A stretch of DNA of 57,900 nucleotides from Lachnospiraceae bacterium (lineage in GTDB: Bacteria > Bacillota > Clostridia > Lachnospirales > Lachnospiraceae). This document shows, piece after piece, positions 42,874 to 51,232 of the stretch. The notes beneath the pieces were generated by a model. It made no database searches and was not told the DNA's origin. It saw only the letters and a list, made by a program, of their open reading frames with translations. The stretch spans positions 1 through 57,900 of the forward strand of contig QXWV01000035.1 in NCBI GenBank assembly GCA_009911195.1. The letters are read 5' to 3'. Position 1 is the stretch's first letter, and each line of letters begins with the position of its first letter. Both the position numbers and the translations under genes were made by a program.

Positions 42874-42981
42874 TTCTCCATGCTTTTTCCATAATGTATT
42901 TATTTATGTATTTAAATAATTATCAGAAAAAAACAGTAAAAAAGCAAATTTTAAATTACAGAATACCCCGCAAAAAGTAAT

Positions 42982-43033
42982 TTGATACAAAAAACAAATG
43001 AAATTATACTGAATGTATCAATTGTCCGGACAA
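42982..43033 (+). promoter_or_regulatory. Promoter and operator region of the PTS operon
   Basis: TTGATA (42982-42987), 17 bp, TATACT (43005-43010). TTGATACA (42982-42989) and TGTATCAA (43014-43021) form an inverted repeat spanning the promoter. A perfect 12-bp palindrome TTGTCCGGACAA follows (43022-43033). These are likely regulator sites; the PRD protein is the natural candidate. Confidence 0.65.
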
Positions 43034-43058
43034 AAAATGAGAAAGAATGGAGGCGGGT

Positions 43059-43382
43059 ATGATGAATAAAGAGGAAGCGCAGATGATAGCATTTCAACTC
43101 ATCGGTTTTGCCGGGGATGCATTTTCTTTTTTCTATAAGGCGGTAGAGGCCGCAAGGGAAGGGAAAATGGAAGAGGCCGAGGGGCTTCTTGCGGAAGGGG
43201 AAAGGCAGTTGACGAAAGCGCATAATGCCCAAACGGAACTGCTGACGGCAGAGGCACAGGGAAAAGATGTTGCATACAGCATCATGCTTGTACATGCGCA
43301 GGACCATTTAATGACTACGATTATGTATGAGCGGGTGGCAAAAGAATTCATTTTGCTTTATAAGGAGAAGATGGAAGGATGA
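43059..43382 (+). CDS. PTS lactose/cellobiose-type IIA protein
   Basis: 107 aa, all-helical LacF/CelC-type EIIA. The phosphorylated His is His79 in LVHAQDHLMT. It passes phosphate from HPr to the IIB subunit encoded downstream. ATG 43059 has GGAGG 5 nt upstream; ATG 43062 is also possible. Its stop overlaps the glucosidase start (ATGA). Confidence 0.93.
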   Translation: MMNKEEAQMIAFQLIGFAGDAFSFFYKAVEAAREGKMEEAEGLLAEGERQLTKAHNAQTELLTAEAQGKDVAYSIMLVHAQDHLMTTIMYERVAKEFILLYKEKMEG

Positions 43383-44797
43383 CGGAGAAAAAATTTTTAT
43401 GGGGAAGCGCTACTGCAGCTTACCAATGTGAAGGGGCATGGCAGGATGGGGGGAAAGGGCCTTCCAACTGGGATGTATTCTGCCATAGCGAAGCGAACAA
43501 TGTGAACCCGGTAACCGGGGATATCGCCTGCGACCACTATCACCGATACGAAGAGGATATCAAAAGAATGGCTGACGGAGGGCAGAATGCTTACCGGTTT
43601 TCCATTGCATGGACAAGGGTTATCCCTGATGGCACAGGGGAGAAAAGCCAAGAAGGGATTGATTTCTATAACAGGCTGATTGATACATGCCTAAAGTATG
43701 GGATAGAGCCGTTGGTTACATTGTACCATTATGACTTGCCCCAGCCCATCTTTGAACGGGGGGGATGGGAAAACAGGGATACAGTGGATGCCTATGTACA
43801 ATATGCGAAAGTATGCTTTGAAGCATTTGGCGATAGAGTAAATTACTGGGCTACGATAAATGAGCCGAATTATGAAACGCTGTGCTGCTATGGATATGGC
43901 AACTATCCGCCCAATATTCAGTCGCTGGAGAGGCGCTGGAAGGCGATGTATCATATGATGCTTGCCAGTGCAAAGGCGGTAGGGCTTTACAGAAGTATGG
44001 GAGGCAAGGGAATGATTGGCCTTGTTTCCGACTGCTACAGCATTGACTATATGGGGGATGGGGAAGAATACCGGAAGGCGGCCCGATTTGCTGACCTCTT
44101 TTTTAACATTTCAGTAAATGATGTTTGCGTAAAAGGGGCGTATCCGAAGGAATATACGGATAAACTTACGGAAGAAGGGTATGACCTGTCTTATATGCGC
44201 AAGGAAGATAGGGAAATATTCAAAGCAGGGTGTGTGGATTACCTCGGGGTGAATGCTTATTGCAGGTTTTTGGTAAAACCATGTACGGAGAAAGGAACCA
44301 GCCTGACCGTGAATAATACAGGGGATGGAAAAAAGAAAGAATTGTTTATCGAAGGATGGTTTGCGCTGGACGAAGATAAAGGATTGGAAAAAACGCCCTG
44401 GGGGATGGAAATTTATCCGAAATCCATTTATGACCTGCTGCTTGGCCTGCGGAAGCGGTATCCGGCCCTGCCTGTGGTTATAACGGAAAATGGGGTTGGG
44501 AACTATGATTCCGTATGCGGGGATGGGAAAGTCCATGACCAATACAGGATTGATTATTTGAAAGGTTATGTGGACTGGATAGAGAAAGCGATGGATGCGG
44601 GATGCGATGTCAGGGGATATTTCGTATGGTCATCCATGGATGTATATAGCTGGATTAATGGCTATAAAAAACGCTATGGACTGGTTTATGTTGATTTCGA
44701 TGATGAAGGGCTGAAAAGAATACCGAAGGACAGTTATTACTGGTATAAAAATACAATAAGGGATAAAGGAGAAAAATTTGATGGAAAAGTTCAGTAA
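43379..44797 (+). CDS. GH1 6-phospho-beta-glucosidase
   Basis: 472 aa TIM barrel that hydrolyses the phosphorylated beta-glucoside delivered by the PTS. Acid/base Glu162 is in ATINEPNYE and nucleophile Glu370 is in VITENGVGN. FLWGSATAAYQCEG at the start is diagnostic. A phospho-sugar substrate is inferred from the PTS genes on either side. It overlaps the IIA gene by 4 bp and the IIC frame by about 17 bp. Confidence 0.95.
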   Translation: MTEKKFLWGSATAAYQCEGAWQDGGKGPSNWDVFCHSEANNVNPVTGDIACDHYHRYEEDIKRMADGGQNAYRFSIAWTRVIPDGTGEKSQEGIDFYNRLIDTCLKYGIEPLVTLYHYDLPQPIFERGGWENRDTVDAYVQYAKVCFEAFGDRVNYWATINEPNYETLCCYGYGNYPPNIQSLERRWKAMYHMMLASAKAVGLYRSMGGKGMIGLVSDCYSIDYMGDGEEYRKAARFADLFFNISVNDVCVKGAYPKEYTDKLTEEGYDLSYMRKEDREIFKAGCVDYLGVNAYCRFLVKPCTEKGTSLTVNNTGDGKKKELFIEGWFALDEDKGLEKTPWGMEIYPKSIYDLLLGLRKRYPALPVVITENGVGNYDSVCGDGKVHDQYRIDYLKGYVDWIEKAMDAGCDVRGYFVWSSMDVYSWINGYKKRYGLVYVDFDDEGLKRIPKDSYYWYKNTIRDKGEKFDGKVQ

Positions 44798-46091
44798 TTT
44801 TATAGAAAGTAAAATTGCACCTTTTGCAAATAGGGTTGCGGGAAATAAATATATGCGTGCATTGCAGAATGCATTTTTGGCTCTGATTCCGTTTATTACG
44901 ATTGGAAGCCTGGCGCTTGTAATTATATCGCCTCCGGCTGATTATACGGTTTGTGAGCCGGGAATCGTCCGTTCCATTATGTTTGGCTGGGCAAAGATTG
45001 CAGAATGGACAGGACCTACACTGGGGTTTGTAAACATGGTGACAATGAATGCCATTGCACTTTATGTCGCCATTGGGTTAGGCTTGAACCTGGCGAATCA
45101 TTATAAGATGAAACCTGCCATGCCGATGCTGGTGACAGCCATGTCCTTCCTTATTTGTGCAACGATGAATGCGGATGGAACATTGACTTTTGACCATTTG
45201 GGAGGCACAGGGCTTTTTACGGCAATTCTTGTATCCATCCTTTCTTTTGAACTGTATAGAAAGCTGACGGAAAAGGAAGTTGGGCGAATTAATATACCAG
45301 GTGGAGGTGTACCGCCGGCATTGCTCGATTCCCTTGGCAATCTGGTTCCTACTGTTATTGTGCTTCTTTTGTTTGGGGCAGTCAGCCAGATTCTTTTAGC
45401 GATTACGGGGGCAGGTCTTCCTAATCTGCTGATGATTATTATGACGCCGATTGTAAATGCAGTGGACAGTATTTGGGGAATTATTATTCTTGCAGTGCTT
45501 GTTATGATTTTCTGGTGGTTTGGGATTCATGATACAGTAATTACAGAACCGATGGGGGCTTTCCTTACCACAACTTACACCGCAAATATGAGCGCTTTTG
45601 CGGCAGGGACCGCTGCAGTTTCCCTTCCATATATTGTAACAAAGCCGTTTTGGTGGCACTTTATGACGATTGGCGGCAGCGGCGCTACGTTGGGGCTGGC
45701 CGTTCTTGCCTGCATGAGCAAATCCAAACAGATTAAAACGGTCGGAAGGCTGGCACTGGTTCCTTCCCTATTCAATATCAATGAGCCATTGATTTTTGGC
45801 CTCCCCATTATGTATAACCCGGTTATGATGATACCGTTTATTTTTGTAATGCCGCTAAACGGTGTGATTACGTATATTTGTATGAGCACCGGCATTGTGT
45901 CAAGGACATTTGCCTATGCAGGATGGAATATGTTCTGCCCGATTGGGGCATGGATTGATACCATGGATTTTAAAGCATTTTTACTGGTTATCATACTGAT
46001 TGTGATTGACGTGGTGATTTATTTCCCCTTCTTTAAACTGTATGAAAAGAAAAAACTGGAAGAAGAAGCATCGGTGGAAAAGAAGGCTTGA
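44781..46091 (+). CDS. PTS lactose/cellobiose-type IIC permease
   Basis: 436 aa membrane-spanning EIIC of the CelB/LicC type, about ten helices. FIESKIAPFANRVAGNKYMR at the start, FWWFGIHDTVITEPMGAF and FNINEPLIFGLPIMYNP (the substrate loop with NEP) are characteristic. ATG 44781 follows AAAGGAG. Confidence 0.95.
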   Translation: MEKFSNFIESKIAPFANRVAGNKYMRALQNAFLALIPFITIGSLALVIISPPADYTVCEPGIVRSIMFGWAKIAEWTGPTLGFVNMVTMNAIALYVAIGLGLNLANHYKMKPAMPMLVTAMSFLICATMNADGTLTFDHLGGTGLFTAILVSILSFELYRKLTEKEVGRINIPGGGVPPALLDSLGNLVPTVIVLLLFGAVSQILLAITGAGLPNLLMIIMTPIVNAVDSIWGIIILAVLVMIFWWFGIHDTVITEPMGAFLTTTYTANMSAFAAGTAAVSLPYIVTKPFWWHFMTIGGSGATLGLAVLACMSKSKQIKTVGRLALVPSLFNINEPLIFGLPIMYNPVMMIPFIFVMPLNGVITYICMSTGIVSRTFAYAGWNMFCPIGAWIDTMDFKAFLLVIILIVIDVVIYFPFFKLYEKKKLEEEASVEKKA

Positions 46092-46172
46092 CTAATTGGG
46101 GTTATAATTTAGGTAATTGCCTGAAAGGATGGCTAAAAAATATATATAATGAGAAAGGATATGGTTTCAAAT

Positions 46173-46466
46173 ATGAAAATTGTATTAGTATGCAATGCGG
46201 GGATGAGCACGGGAATTATGAAAATGAAGCTGGAAGAGGAAGCGGCAAAACGCGGTTTGGAAGCATCGGTGGATGCTGTTCCTATGGTGGAGCTGGAAGA
46301 TAATATGGATGGAACCGATGCGGTTCTGTTAGGGCCGCAAATCCGGTTTGCATTGGAAGATATCAGGAAAAAATCCGGTGGAATTCCGGTAATGGCTATC
46401 GCCCCTCAGGATTTTGGGATGATGAATGCGCCTAAGGTAATGGAGCAGCTACTGGAACTGCTGTGA
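46173..46466 (+). CDS. PTS lactose/cellobiose-type IIB protein
   Basis: 97 aa. The phosphorylated Cys7 lies in KIVLVCNAGMSTGIM. It receives phosphate from IIA and hands it to the sugar in IIC. The family start is at this ATG; an upstream in-frame ATG at 46149 has no ribosome site. The gene lies 81 bp after the IIC stop and 15 bp before the HPr-like gene. Confidence 0.93.
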   Translation: MKIVLVCNAGMSTGIMKMKLEEEAAKRGLEASVDAVPMVELEDNMDGTDAVLLGPQIRFALEDIRKKSGGIPVMAIAPQDFGMMNAPKVMEQLLELL

Positions 46467-46481
46467 GTGAGAGAAAGGTAT

Positions 46482-46739
46482 ATGAAACAGTTTGATTATA
46501 TTATCCGGGAAGAACTGGGCCTGCATGCCCGGGCCGCTGCGAAGCTGGCCCGGTATGCACAGGCTTCGTCATGCGATATTTATATCCAGAGCGGCCTTAA
46601 AACCGTGGATATGAAAAATGTAATGGGGCTGATATCGTTGAAAGCATTGAAAAACGACATGGTTCGCGTTTTCGTGAACGGGGAGCAGGAAGAGGAGGTG
46701 TTGGAAAGTATAAAGCTGTATATGGAGGAGAATTTGTAG
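46482..46739 (+). CDS. HPr-like phosphocarrier lacking Ser46
   Basis: 85 aa. Active-site His15 is in ELGLHARAAAKLA. The regulatory serine that HPr kinase modifies (normally K-S-I-M-G) is Asn46 in MKNVMGLISL. The protein can therefore carry phosphate in transport but should not act as a CcpA cofactor through Ser46. It closes the PTS operon, which suggests a dedicated phosphocarrier. Start chosen by family length; GTG 46467 is possible. Confidence 0.9.
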   Translation: MKQFDYIIREELGLHARAAAKLARYAQASSCDIYIQSGLKTVDMKNVMGLISLKALKNDMVRVFVNGEQEEEVLESIKLYMEENL

Positions 46740-46788
46740 TGGACATAGGACCTGTTACACGAAAATGAGAAAAATCCTTTTTTTTAAA

Positions 46789-46817
46789 TTGAATTTTACT
46801 CCGTTTGGGAGTAAAAT
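46789..46817 (+). promoter_or_regulatory. Promoter with 10-bp dyad in its spacer
   Basis: TTGAAT (46789-46794), 17 bp, TAAAAT (46812-46817). The spacer is almost wholly taken by ATTTTACTCC (46793-46802) and GGAGTAAAAT (46808-46817). It lies 43 bp before the MFS gene and probably drives MFS, ligase and ACT genes. The regulator is not identified. Confidence 0.6.
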
Positions 46818-46859
46818 AAAAAGAAAGTTTTAAACACGAAAGAAAGGATAGATAGTATC

Positions 46860-48167
46860 ATGAAAAAAAGTCAAAACAAATGGATATGCGCCGCTATTCC
46901 GGCGCTGCTGCTTCATTGCAGTATTGGTACCGTTTACTGCTGGTCTATTTTCAGCCAGGAGATAGCGGATTATATCGGTTTTTCAAAGGGGGCAACAGAG
47001 TGGGCATTTAGCTTCGCTATTTTCTTTCTGGGGATGTCGGCGGCATTTTTGGGAAATGTGGTGGAGAAGGATATCCATAAATCTTCATTAATCGCTGCTA
47101 TTTGCTTTGCGTCAGGCATGGCGGGAACAGGCTTCTTTATCTATTATGGCGGCCAGCACCAGCAAAGCCCGCTGGCTTTAATCGGTATTTATGTATGTTA
47201 CGGTTTTATTATGGGTATCGGTCTGGGAACGGGATATTTGTCTCCGGTTAAAACGCTTATGCTCTGGTTTGAGGACAGGAAAGGTCTTGCAACCGGCCTT
47301 GCCGTAGCGGGTTTTGGTGCTGCAAAGGCAATCGCAAGCCCCATTATGCAGGCAATGCTTGAAAACCTGGGCGAGGGCGGCATTTATAAGATGTTCTTAA
47401 TTTTGGCTGTGGTATATTTCATTATGATGTTTGCAGGGCATATCCTGCTTAAAAAACCGGAAGGATGGCATGAACCCCAGAAAAAAGAAAAAGGGCAGAG
47501 CATTTTGTCCGTTATCAAGACAAGGCCGGTTGCCAATTATATCGGTATCTGGGTAATGTTCTATATCAATATTACCTGTGGGCTGGCATTGATTTCCCAG
47601 GAAAAAATGATTGTAAAATGTATTGGGTTAGCAGGGGTGGTAGGAATTATTTCCACGGTTTCCGCAATTTTTAATGCGGGCGGACGTCTTGGATTTTCTG
47701 CATGGGCGGATACCATGAAGGACAGAAACACCATATATAAATTAATCTTTGTGCTTTCTATTATACTTACTGCACTGGTAATGGTAACGGGCGGTATTAA
47801 GAACGGTCAGGGCAATATGCTTCTGGTAGCCCTTGTCCTGGGATTGATTTTCGTGGTCAATGCGGGTTATGGCGGCGGTTTCTCCAATGTACCGACCCTT
47901 CTTTCCGACCACTATGGCATGGGAAGCATCAGTGCCCTCCATGGAATTACTTTATCTGCATGGGCATTTGCTGGCTTGACGGGCAATCAGGTGGCGAACT
48001 TAATCGTTAATAATACGGGGGCATTCATCCAGGATTCCCATGGCAACAGCATTAACCCGGTGGGGTATCAAAACGTGCTTTACTTAACAATAGTGCTTTA
48101 TATTGTAGCGTTATTAATCAGCTTGTTTATGGTAAGGCCCTTGAATAAGGATGGGAAGAAAAAATAA
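46860..48167 (+). CDS. OFA-family MFS transporter
   Basis: 435 aa, twelve helices, oxalate/formate antiporter branch of the major facilitator superfamily. LLHCSIGTVYCWSIFSQEIA, GIGLGTGYLSPVKTLMLWF and RKGLATGLAVAGFG are typical. Members exchange carboxylates. With a phenylacetate-CoA ligase directly downstream, an aromatic or other organic acid is a reasonable guess for substrate. Confidence 0.9.
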   Translation: MKKSQNKWICAAIPALLLHCSIGTVYCWSIFSQEIADYIGFSKGATEWAFSFAIFFLGMSAAFLGNVVEKDIHKSSLIAAICFASGMAGTGFFIYYGGQHQQSPLALIGIYVCYGFIMGIGLGTGYLSPVKTLMLWFEDRKGLATGLAVAGFGAAKAIASPIMQAMLENLGEGGIYKMFLILAVVYFIMMFAGHILLKKPEGWHEPQKKEKGQSILSVIKTRPVANYIGIWVMFYINITCGLALISQEKMIVKCIGLAGVVGIISTVSAIFNAGGRLGFSAWADTMKDRNTIYKLIFVLSIILTALVMVTGGIKNGQGNMLLVALVLGLIFVVNAGYGGGFSNVPTLLSDHYGMGSISALHGITLSAWAFAGLTGNQVANLIVNNTGAFIQDSHGNSINPVGYQNVLYLTIVLYIVALLISLFMVRPLNKDGKKK

Positions 48168-48215
48168 GCCTTGCGGGAATAAAGCGGACTACTCATAGAA
48201 AGGAATGGTACATAT

Positions 48216-49523
48216 ATGGAACACTATTACCAGCCGGAAATTGAATGCGCCTCCCGGGAACAAATCCGGGCCTGGCAGGATGAACGTCTGGCGAAAACTG
48301 TAAAAAGGGTTTATGAAAATGTGGAGTTCTACAGAAAAAAAATGGACGAAGCGGGTGTGAAACCCGAAGATATCCATACCATGGATGATTTGCACAAACT
48401 TCCGTTTTTAACGAAAGATGATTTACGGGATGCCTATCCTTACGGTTTGCTTGCAGCACCGTTGTCCGATTGCGTGCGTATCCAGTCAACTAGCGGAACA
48501 ACAGGGCGAAGGGTAGTGGCTTTCTATACCCAGCATGATTTGGATTTATGGGAGGAATGCTGCGCAAGGGCGATTGCAGCCGCAGGAGGAACCAATGAGG
48601 ATGTGGTACATGTCTGCTACGGATATGGGCTGTTTACCGGAGGCCCTGGTTTAAATGGGGGTTCCCACAAAGTTGGTTCGCTGACTCTGCCTATGTCTTC
48701 GGGAAATACGGAGCGGCAGATTCAGTTTATGTGTGACCTGGGCTCCACGATTTTATGCTGTACGCCGTCCTATGCGGCTTACTTGGCCGAATCCATCTGG
48801 GAAAGAGGGCTTCAGGATGAAATTAAGCTGAAAGCGGGTATCTTCGGCGCGGAAGCATGGACGGAGGAAATGCGCCGCGATATCGAGGAAAAACTTGGAA
48901 TTAAGGCTTATGATATATATGGCCTGACCGAAATTTCCGGTCCTGGCGTTTCTTTTGAATGCAGCGAACAGACAGGGATGCATATTAATGAAGACCATTT
49001 CATCGCAGAAGTGATTAATCCCAAGACGGGGGAAGTTCTTCCGGATGGGGAGAAGGGGGAACTGGTATTTACAAGCATTACAAAAGAAGCTTTCCCGTTA
49101 ATCCGTTACCGTACCAGGGATATCTGTATTTTGAGCCGCGAAAAATGCTCCTGTGGCCGTACCCATGTAAAGATGACCAAGCCGTTAGGGCGCAGTGACG
49201 ATATGCTGATTGTGAAGGGAGTGAACGTATTCCCGTCACAGATTGAAACCGTGCTGCTGAACCAGGGTTATCCGGCCAACTACCAGATTATTGTGGATCG
49301 TCAGAACAACAGCGATACCATCGAGGTTCAGGTGGAGATGACGCAGGAGATGTTCTCGGACAATGCGGGTATTGTGGCGAAGAGGGAAAAGTCATTGGTG
49401 GATGCGTTAAAAGCTATGCTCGGCATTTATGTGAAGGTGAAACTGGTAAATCCGAAGAGCATCGCCCGGAGCGAAGGAAAGGCTGTTCGTGTAATAGACC
49501 GGAGGAATTTATATCAGGGTTAA
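48216..49523 (+). CDS. paaK: Phenylacetate-CoA ligase (PaaK family)
   Basis: 435 aa adenylate-forming enzyme that makes aryl-acyl-CoA with ATP and CoA. P-loop STSGTTGRRVV, YDIYGLTEISGPG, RTRDICIL and the C-terminal KGVNVFPSQIE are standard. In anaerobes such genes often serve aromatic amino acid metabolism beside indolepyruvate oxidoreductase, which is absent here. It lies 48 bp after the MFS gene and 30 bp before the ACT gene. Confidence 0.93.
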   Translation: MEHYYQPEIECASREQIRAWQDERLAKTVKRVYENVEFYRKKMDEAGVKPEDIHTMDDLHKLPFLTKDDLRDAYPYGLLAAPLSDCVRIQSTSGTTGRRVVAFYTQHDLDLWEECCARAIAAAGGTNEDVVHVCYGYGLFTGGPGLNGGSHKVGSLTLPMSSGNTERQIQFMCDLGSTILCCTPSYAAYLAESIWERGLQDEIKLKAGIFGAEAWTEEMRRDIEEKLGIKAYDIYGLTEISGPGVSFECSEQTGMHINEDHFIAEVINPKTGEVLPDGEKGELVFTSITKEAFPLIRYRTRDICILSREKCSCGRTHVKMTKPLGRSDDMLIVKGVNVFPSQIETVLLNQGYPANYQIIVDRQNNSDTIEVQVEMTQEMFSDNAGIVAKREKSLVDALKAMLGIYVKVKLVNPKSIARSEGKAVRVIDRRNLYQG

Positions 49524-49553
49524 GATTGGAAATTACCCAGACAGGAGGGGCTT

Positions 49554-49985
49554 ATGACTGTAAAACAGATTTCTGTATTCGTGGAAAACAAAGCGGGAAA
49601 GCTGGCGGAACTGACCGAATATCTGCATGAGCAGAAAATTGATATGCGGGCTTTGTCCATTGCGGAAACACAGGATTTTGGTATTGTGCGCATTATTGTG
49701 GACGATGCATATAAAACATCCTGTATCCTGAAGGAAGCAGGATATGTGGCTTCCATCACTCCGGTGCTGGCGGTGGAAATGCCGGATGAACCGGGGAGCT
49801 TGTTCCGGATTCTGAAAATACTGGGGGATGGAGGCGTCAATTTAGAATATATGTATGCATTCCTGACCCGGAAAGAAGATACGGCTTATATGGTTCTGCG
49901 TGTGGAGGACAATGAGAAAGCGGCGGATATTTTAGGCAGAAGCGGGATACATACGATTTGCCAGGATGCGGTTGCAAACTTATAA
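49554..49985 (+). CDS. Tandem ACT-domain protein
   Basis: 143 aa with two ACT repeats (about 4-70 and 71-140): ISVFVENKAGKLAELTEYLH and AVEMPDEPGSLFRILKILGD. It probably binds an amino acid and regulates the ligase or its pathway; PaaK-ACT pairs are common in Clostridia and archaea. GGAGG lies before the ATG. Confidence 0.92.
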   Translation: MTVKQISVFVENKAGKLAELTEYLHEQKIDMRALSIAETQDFGIVRIIVDDAYKTSCILKEAGYVASITPVLAVEMPDEPGSLFRILKILGDGGVNLEYMYAFLTRKEDTAYMVLRVEDNEKAADILGRSGIHTICQDAVANL

Positions 49986-50072
49986 GGAATGGAAAGATGG
50001 GAAGTGTTTTCAAAGCTTTCTGCTGCAAATAAAAGCAGCATAGAAATAGGATAAAATATGCAGAAGAGAAAT

Positions 50073-50111
50073 GGGAGGGCAAAAGCTGTGCTTTTTGGCT
50101 CTCCTGTTTTT
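50073..50111 (+). terminator. Terminator of the MFS-ligase-ACT operon
   Basis: GGAG-GGCAAAAGC / GCTTTTTGGC-TCTCC stem with loop TGT, followed by TGTTTTT. It lies about 90 bp after the ACT stop. Confidence 0.75.
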
Positions 50112-50114
50112 ACC

Positions 50115-50197
50115 TTATAGGAAATTCCGTCGCAAGACGGACATGAATTGATGAAGAACCAAAGGTTCTTCATGAAGTGGCGAAGCCACTTTTTTAC
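50115..50197 (+). repeat. Mosaic terminator repeat, variant copy 3
   Basis: Begins TTATAGGAAATT like copy 2 but then carries different hairpin modules: CCGTC-GCAA-GACGG, GAAGAACC-AAA-GGTTCTTC and AGTGGC-GA-AGCCACT followed by TTTTTT. Same framework, exchanged stems. Confidence 0.75.
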
Positions 50198-50288
50198 ATA
50201 ATAGGAAATTACGCCATAGCGTTGTAAGTCGCCAGGAAAGAATGCGGAGCATTCTTTGGAGTTGGCCGCTGGGCCAACTCTTTTTTAC
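50198..50288 (+). repeat. Mosaic terminator repeat, copy 4
   Basis: ATAATAGGAAATTACGCC, ATAGCGTTGTAAGTCGCC, then AAAGAATGC-GGA-GCATTCTTT and GAGTTGGC/GCCAACTC with a T run. Nearly identical to copy 2 at 9369-9457 and tandem to copy 3. Confidence 0.85.
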
Positions 50289-50378
50289 AATGATTTATTC
50301 CCGCGGGCAACGAGCCAAGTGGCTGCTTGCAGCGGGGGCTTTGATTACTGCCTGGGAGAATGGGAAGGGAGAGGGAAA

Positions 50379-50912
50379 ATGGAGTGGATACAGACAGTGG
50401 ATGAGGCTATTTTGATGTTTGTTCAGGAATATATGCGGGCGGATATTTTGAATGGCTTTTGGAAAGCGGTTACATCTTTGGCAGATAAGGGATGGTTTTG
50501 GCTGGCAGCTAGCTTTTTGTTGCTGCTTTTCAAGAAAACGCGGGCTGTGGGGGTGGCATCATTGCTCTCAATAGCGGTATGCTTTTTTATAACGAATATG
50601 GTGCTGAAGGGATGGGTAGCCCGCCCAAGGCCGGACGATGCCATGGCAGCCATTGAGCCGCTGATAAGGACGCCCAGGGACTTTTCATTTCCGTCAGGGC
50701 ATACAACGGTATCTTTTGCCTGTGCCCTTGTCTGCTTTCGTATGCTGCCGGGAAAGTATGGGATACCGGCGCTTGTACTGGCGGGGATGATTGGATTTTC
50801 CAGGCTGTATCTGGGGGTGCATTATCCCAGCGATGTGCTGGGTGGCTTTCTGGTGGCATTGGCAGGGAGTGGGGTAAGTATGAAGGTGTTGAAGCGCAAC
50901 CGGATAGAATGA
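50379..50912 (+). CDS. PAP2-family membrane phosphatase
   Basis: 177 aa, about five helices. The three PAP2 motifs are present: KGWVARPRP, FPSGHTT and SRLYLGVHYPSD. Likely substrates are undecaprenyl pyrophosphate or phosphatidic acid; relatives recycle the cell-wall lipid carrier. ATG 50379 is chosen because GGGAGAGGG lies upstream; the longer frame from 50256 runs into the repeat. Confidence 0.93.
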   Translation: MEWIQTVDEAILMFVQEYMRADILNGFWKAVTSLADKGWFWLAASFLLLLFKKTRAVGVASLLSIAVCFFITNMVLKGWVARPRPDDAMAAIEPLIRTPRDFSFPSGHTTVSFACALVCFRMLPGKYGIPALVLAGMIGFSRLYLGVHYPSDVLGGFLVALAGSGVSMKVLKRNRIE

Positions 50913-51052
50913 CCCATTTCTAAATCATTTAGGATGGCAGCAGGATGGCATATATTGTTCATGACAGAAGAATGATACGGTTGTAAATATAAACATTATA
51001 ATTGTGCAAGATAACGAAAAAGAGAAAAGAAAGAAGAAAATAATATTATATG

Positions 51053-51081
51053 TTGACAAAGGGAAAAATATAGTGTATATT
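51053..51081 (+). promoter_or_regulatory. Promoter of the sugar ABC operon
   Basis: TTGACA (51053-51058), 17 bp, TATATT (51076-51081). About 150 bp of leader follow, carrying both LacI-like operators. Bases 50913-51052 hold no recognisable feature. Confidence 0.75.
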
Positions 51082-51124
51082 TTAGTTGTTAATAATTAAT
51101 ATATCAATTTTTTTTGCTGCAATG

Positions 51125-51140
51125 TTTAAACGATTAAGCA
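51125..51140 (+). promoter_or_regulatory. LacI-type operator, copy 1
   Basis: TTTAAACGATTAAGCA, a pseudopalindrome with central CG as in LacI/GalR operators. Identical to the site at 51194. Confidence 0.75.
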
Positions 51141-51193
51141 CAGGATGAACATATTTTTTAATAATATCTCCTGTGTTATAAAAAACTGGCTAG

Positions 51194-51209
51194 TTTAAAC
51201 GATTAAGCA
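51194..51209 (+). promoter_or_regulatory. LacI-type operator, copy 2
   Basis: Second TTTAAACGATTAAGCA, 69 bp from the first and 24 bp before the binding-protein start. It is the likely target of the LacI protein at 54519; the spacing would allow looping or a roadblock. Confidence 0.75.
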
Positions 51210-51232
51210 AAAGAAAAGCGAAGGAGGTTTTT

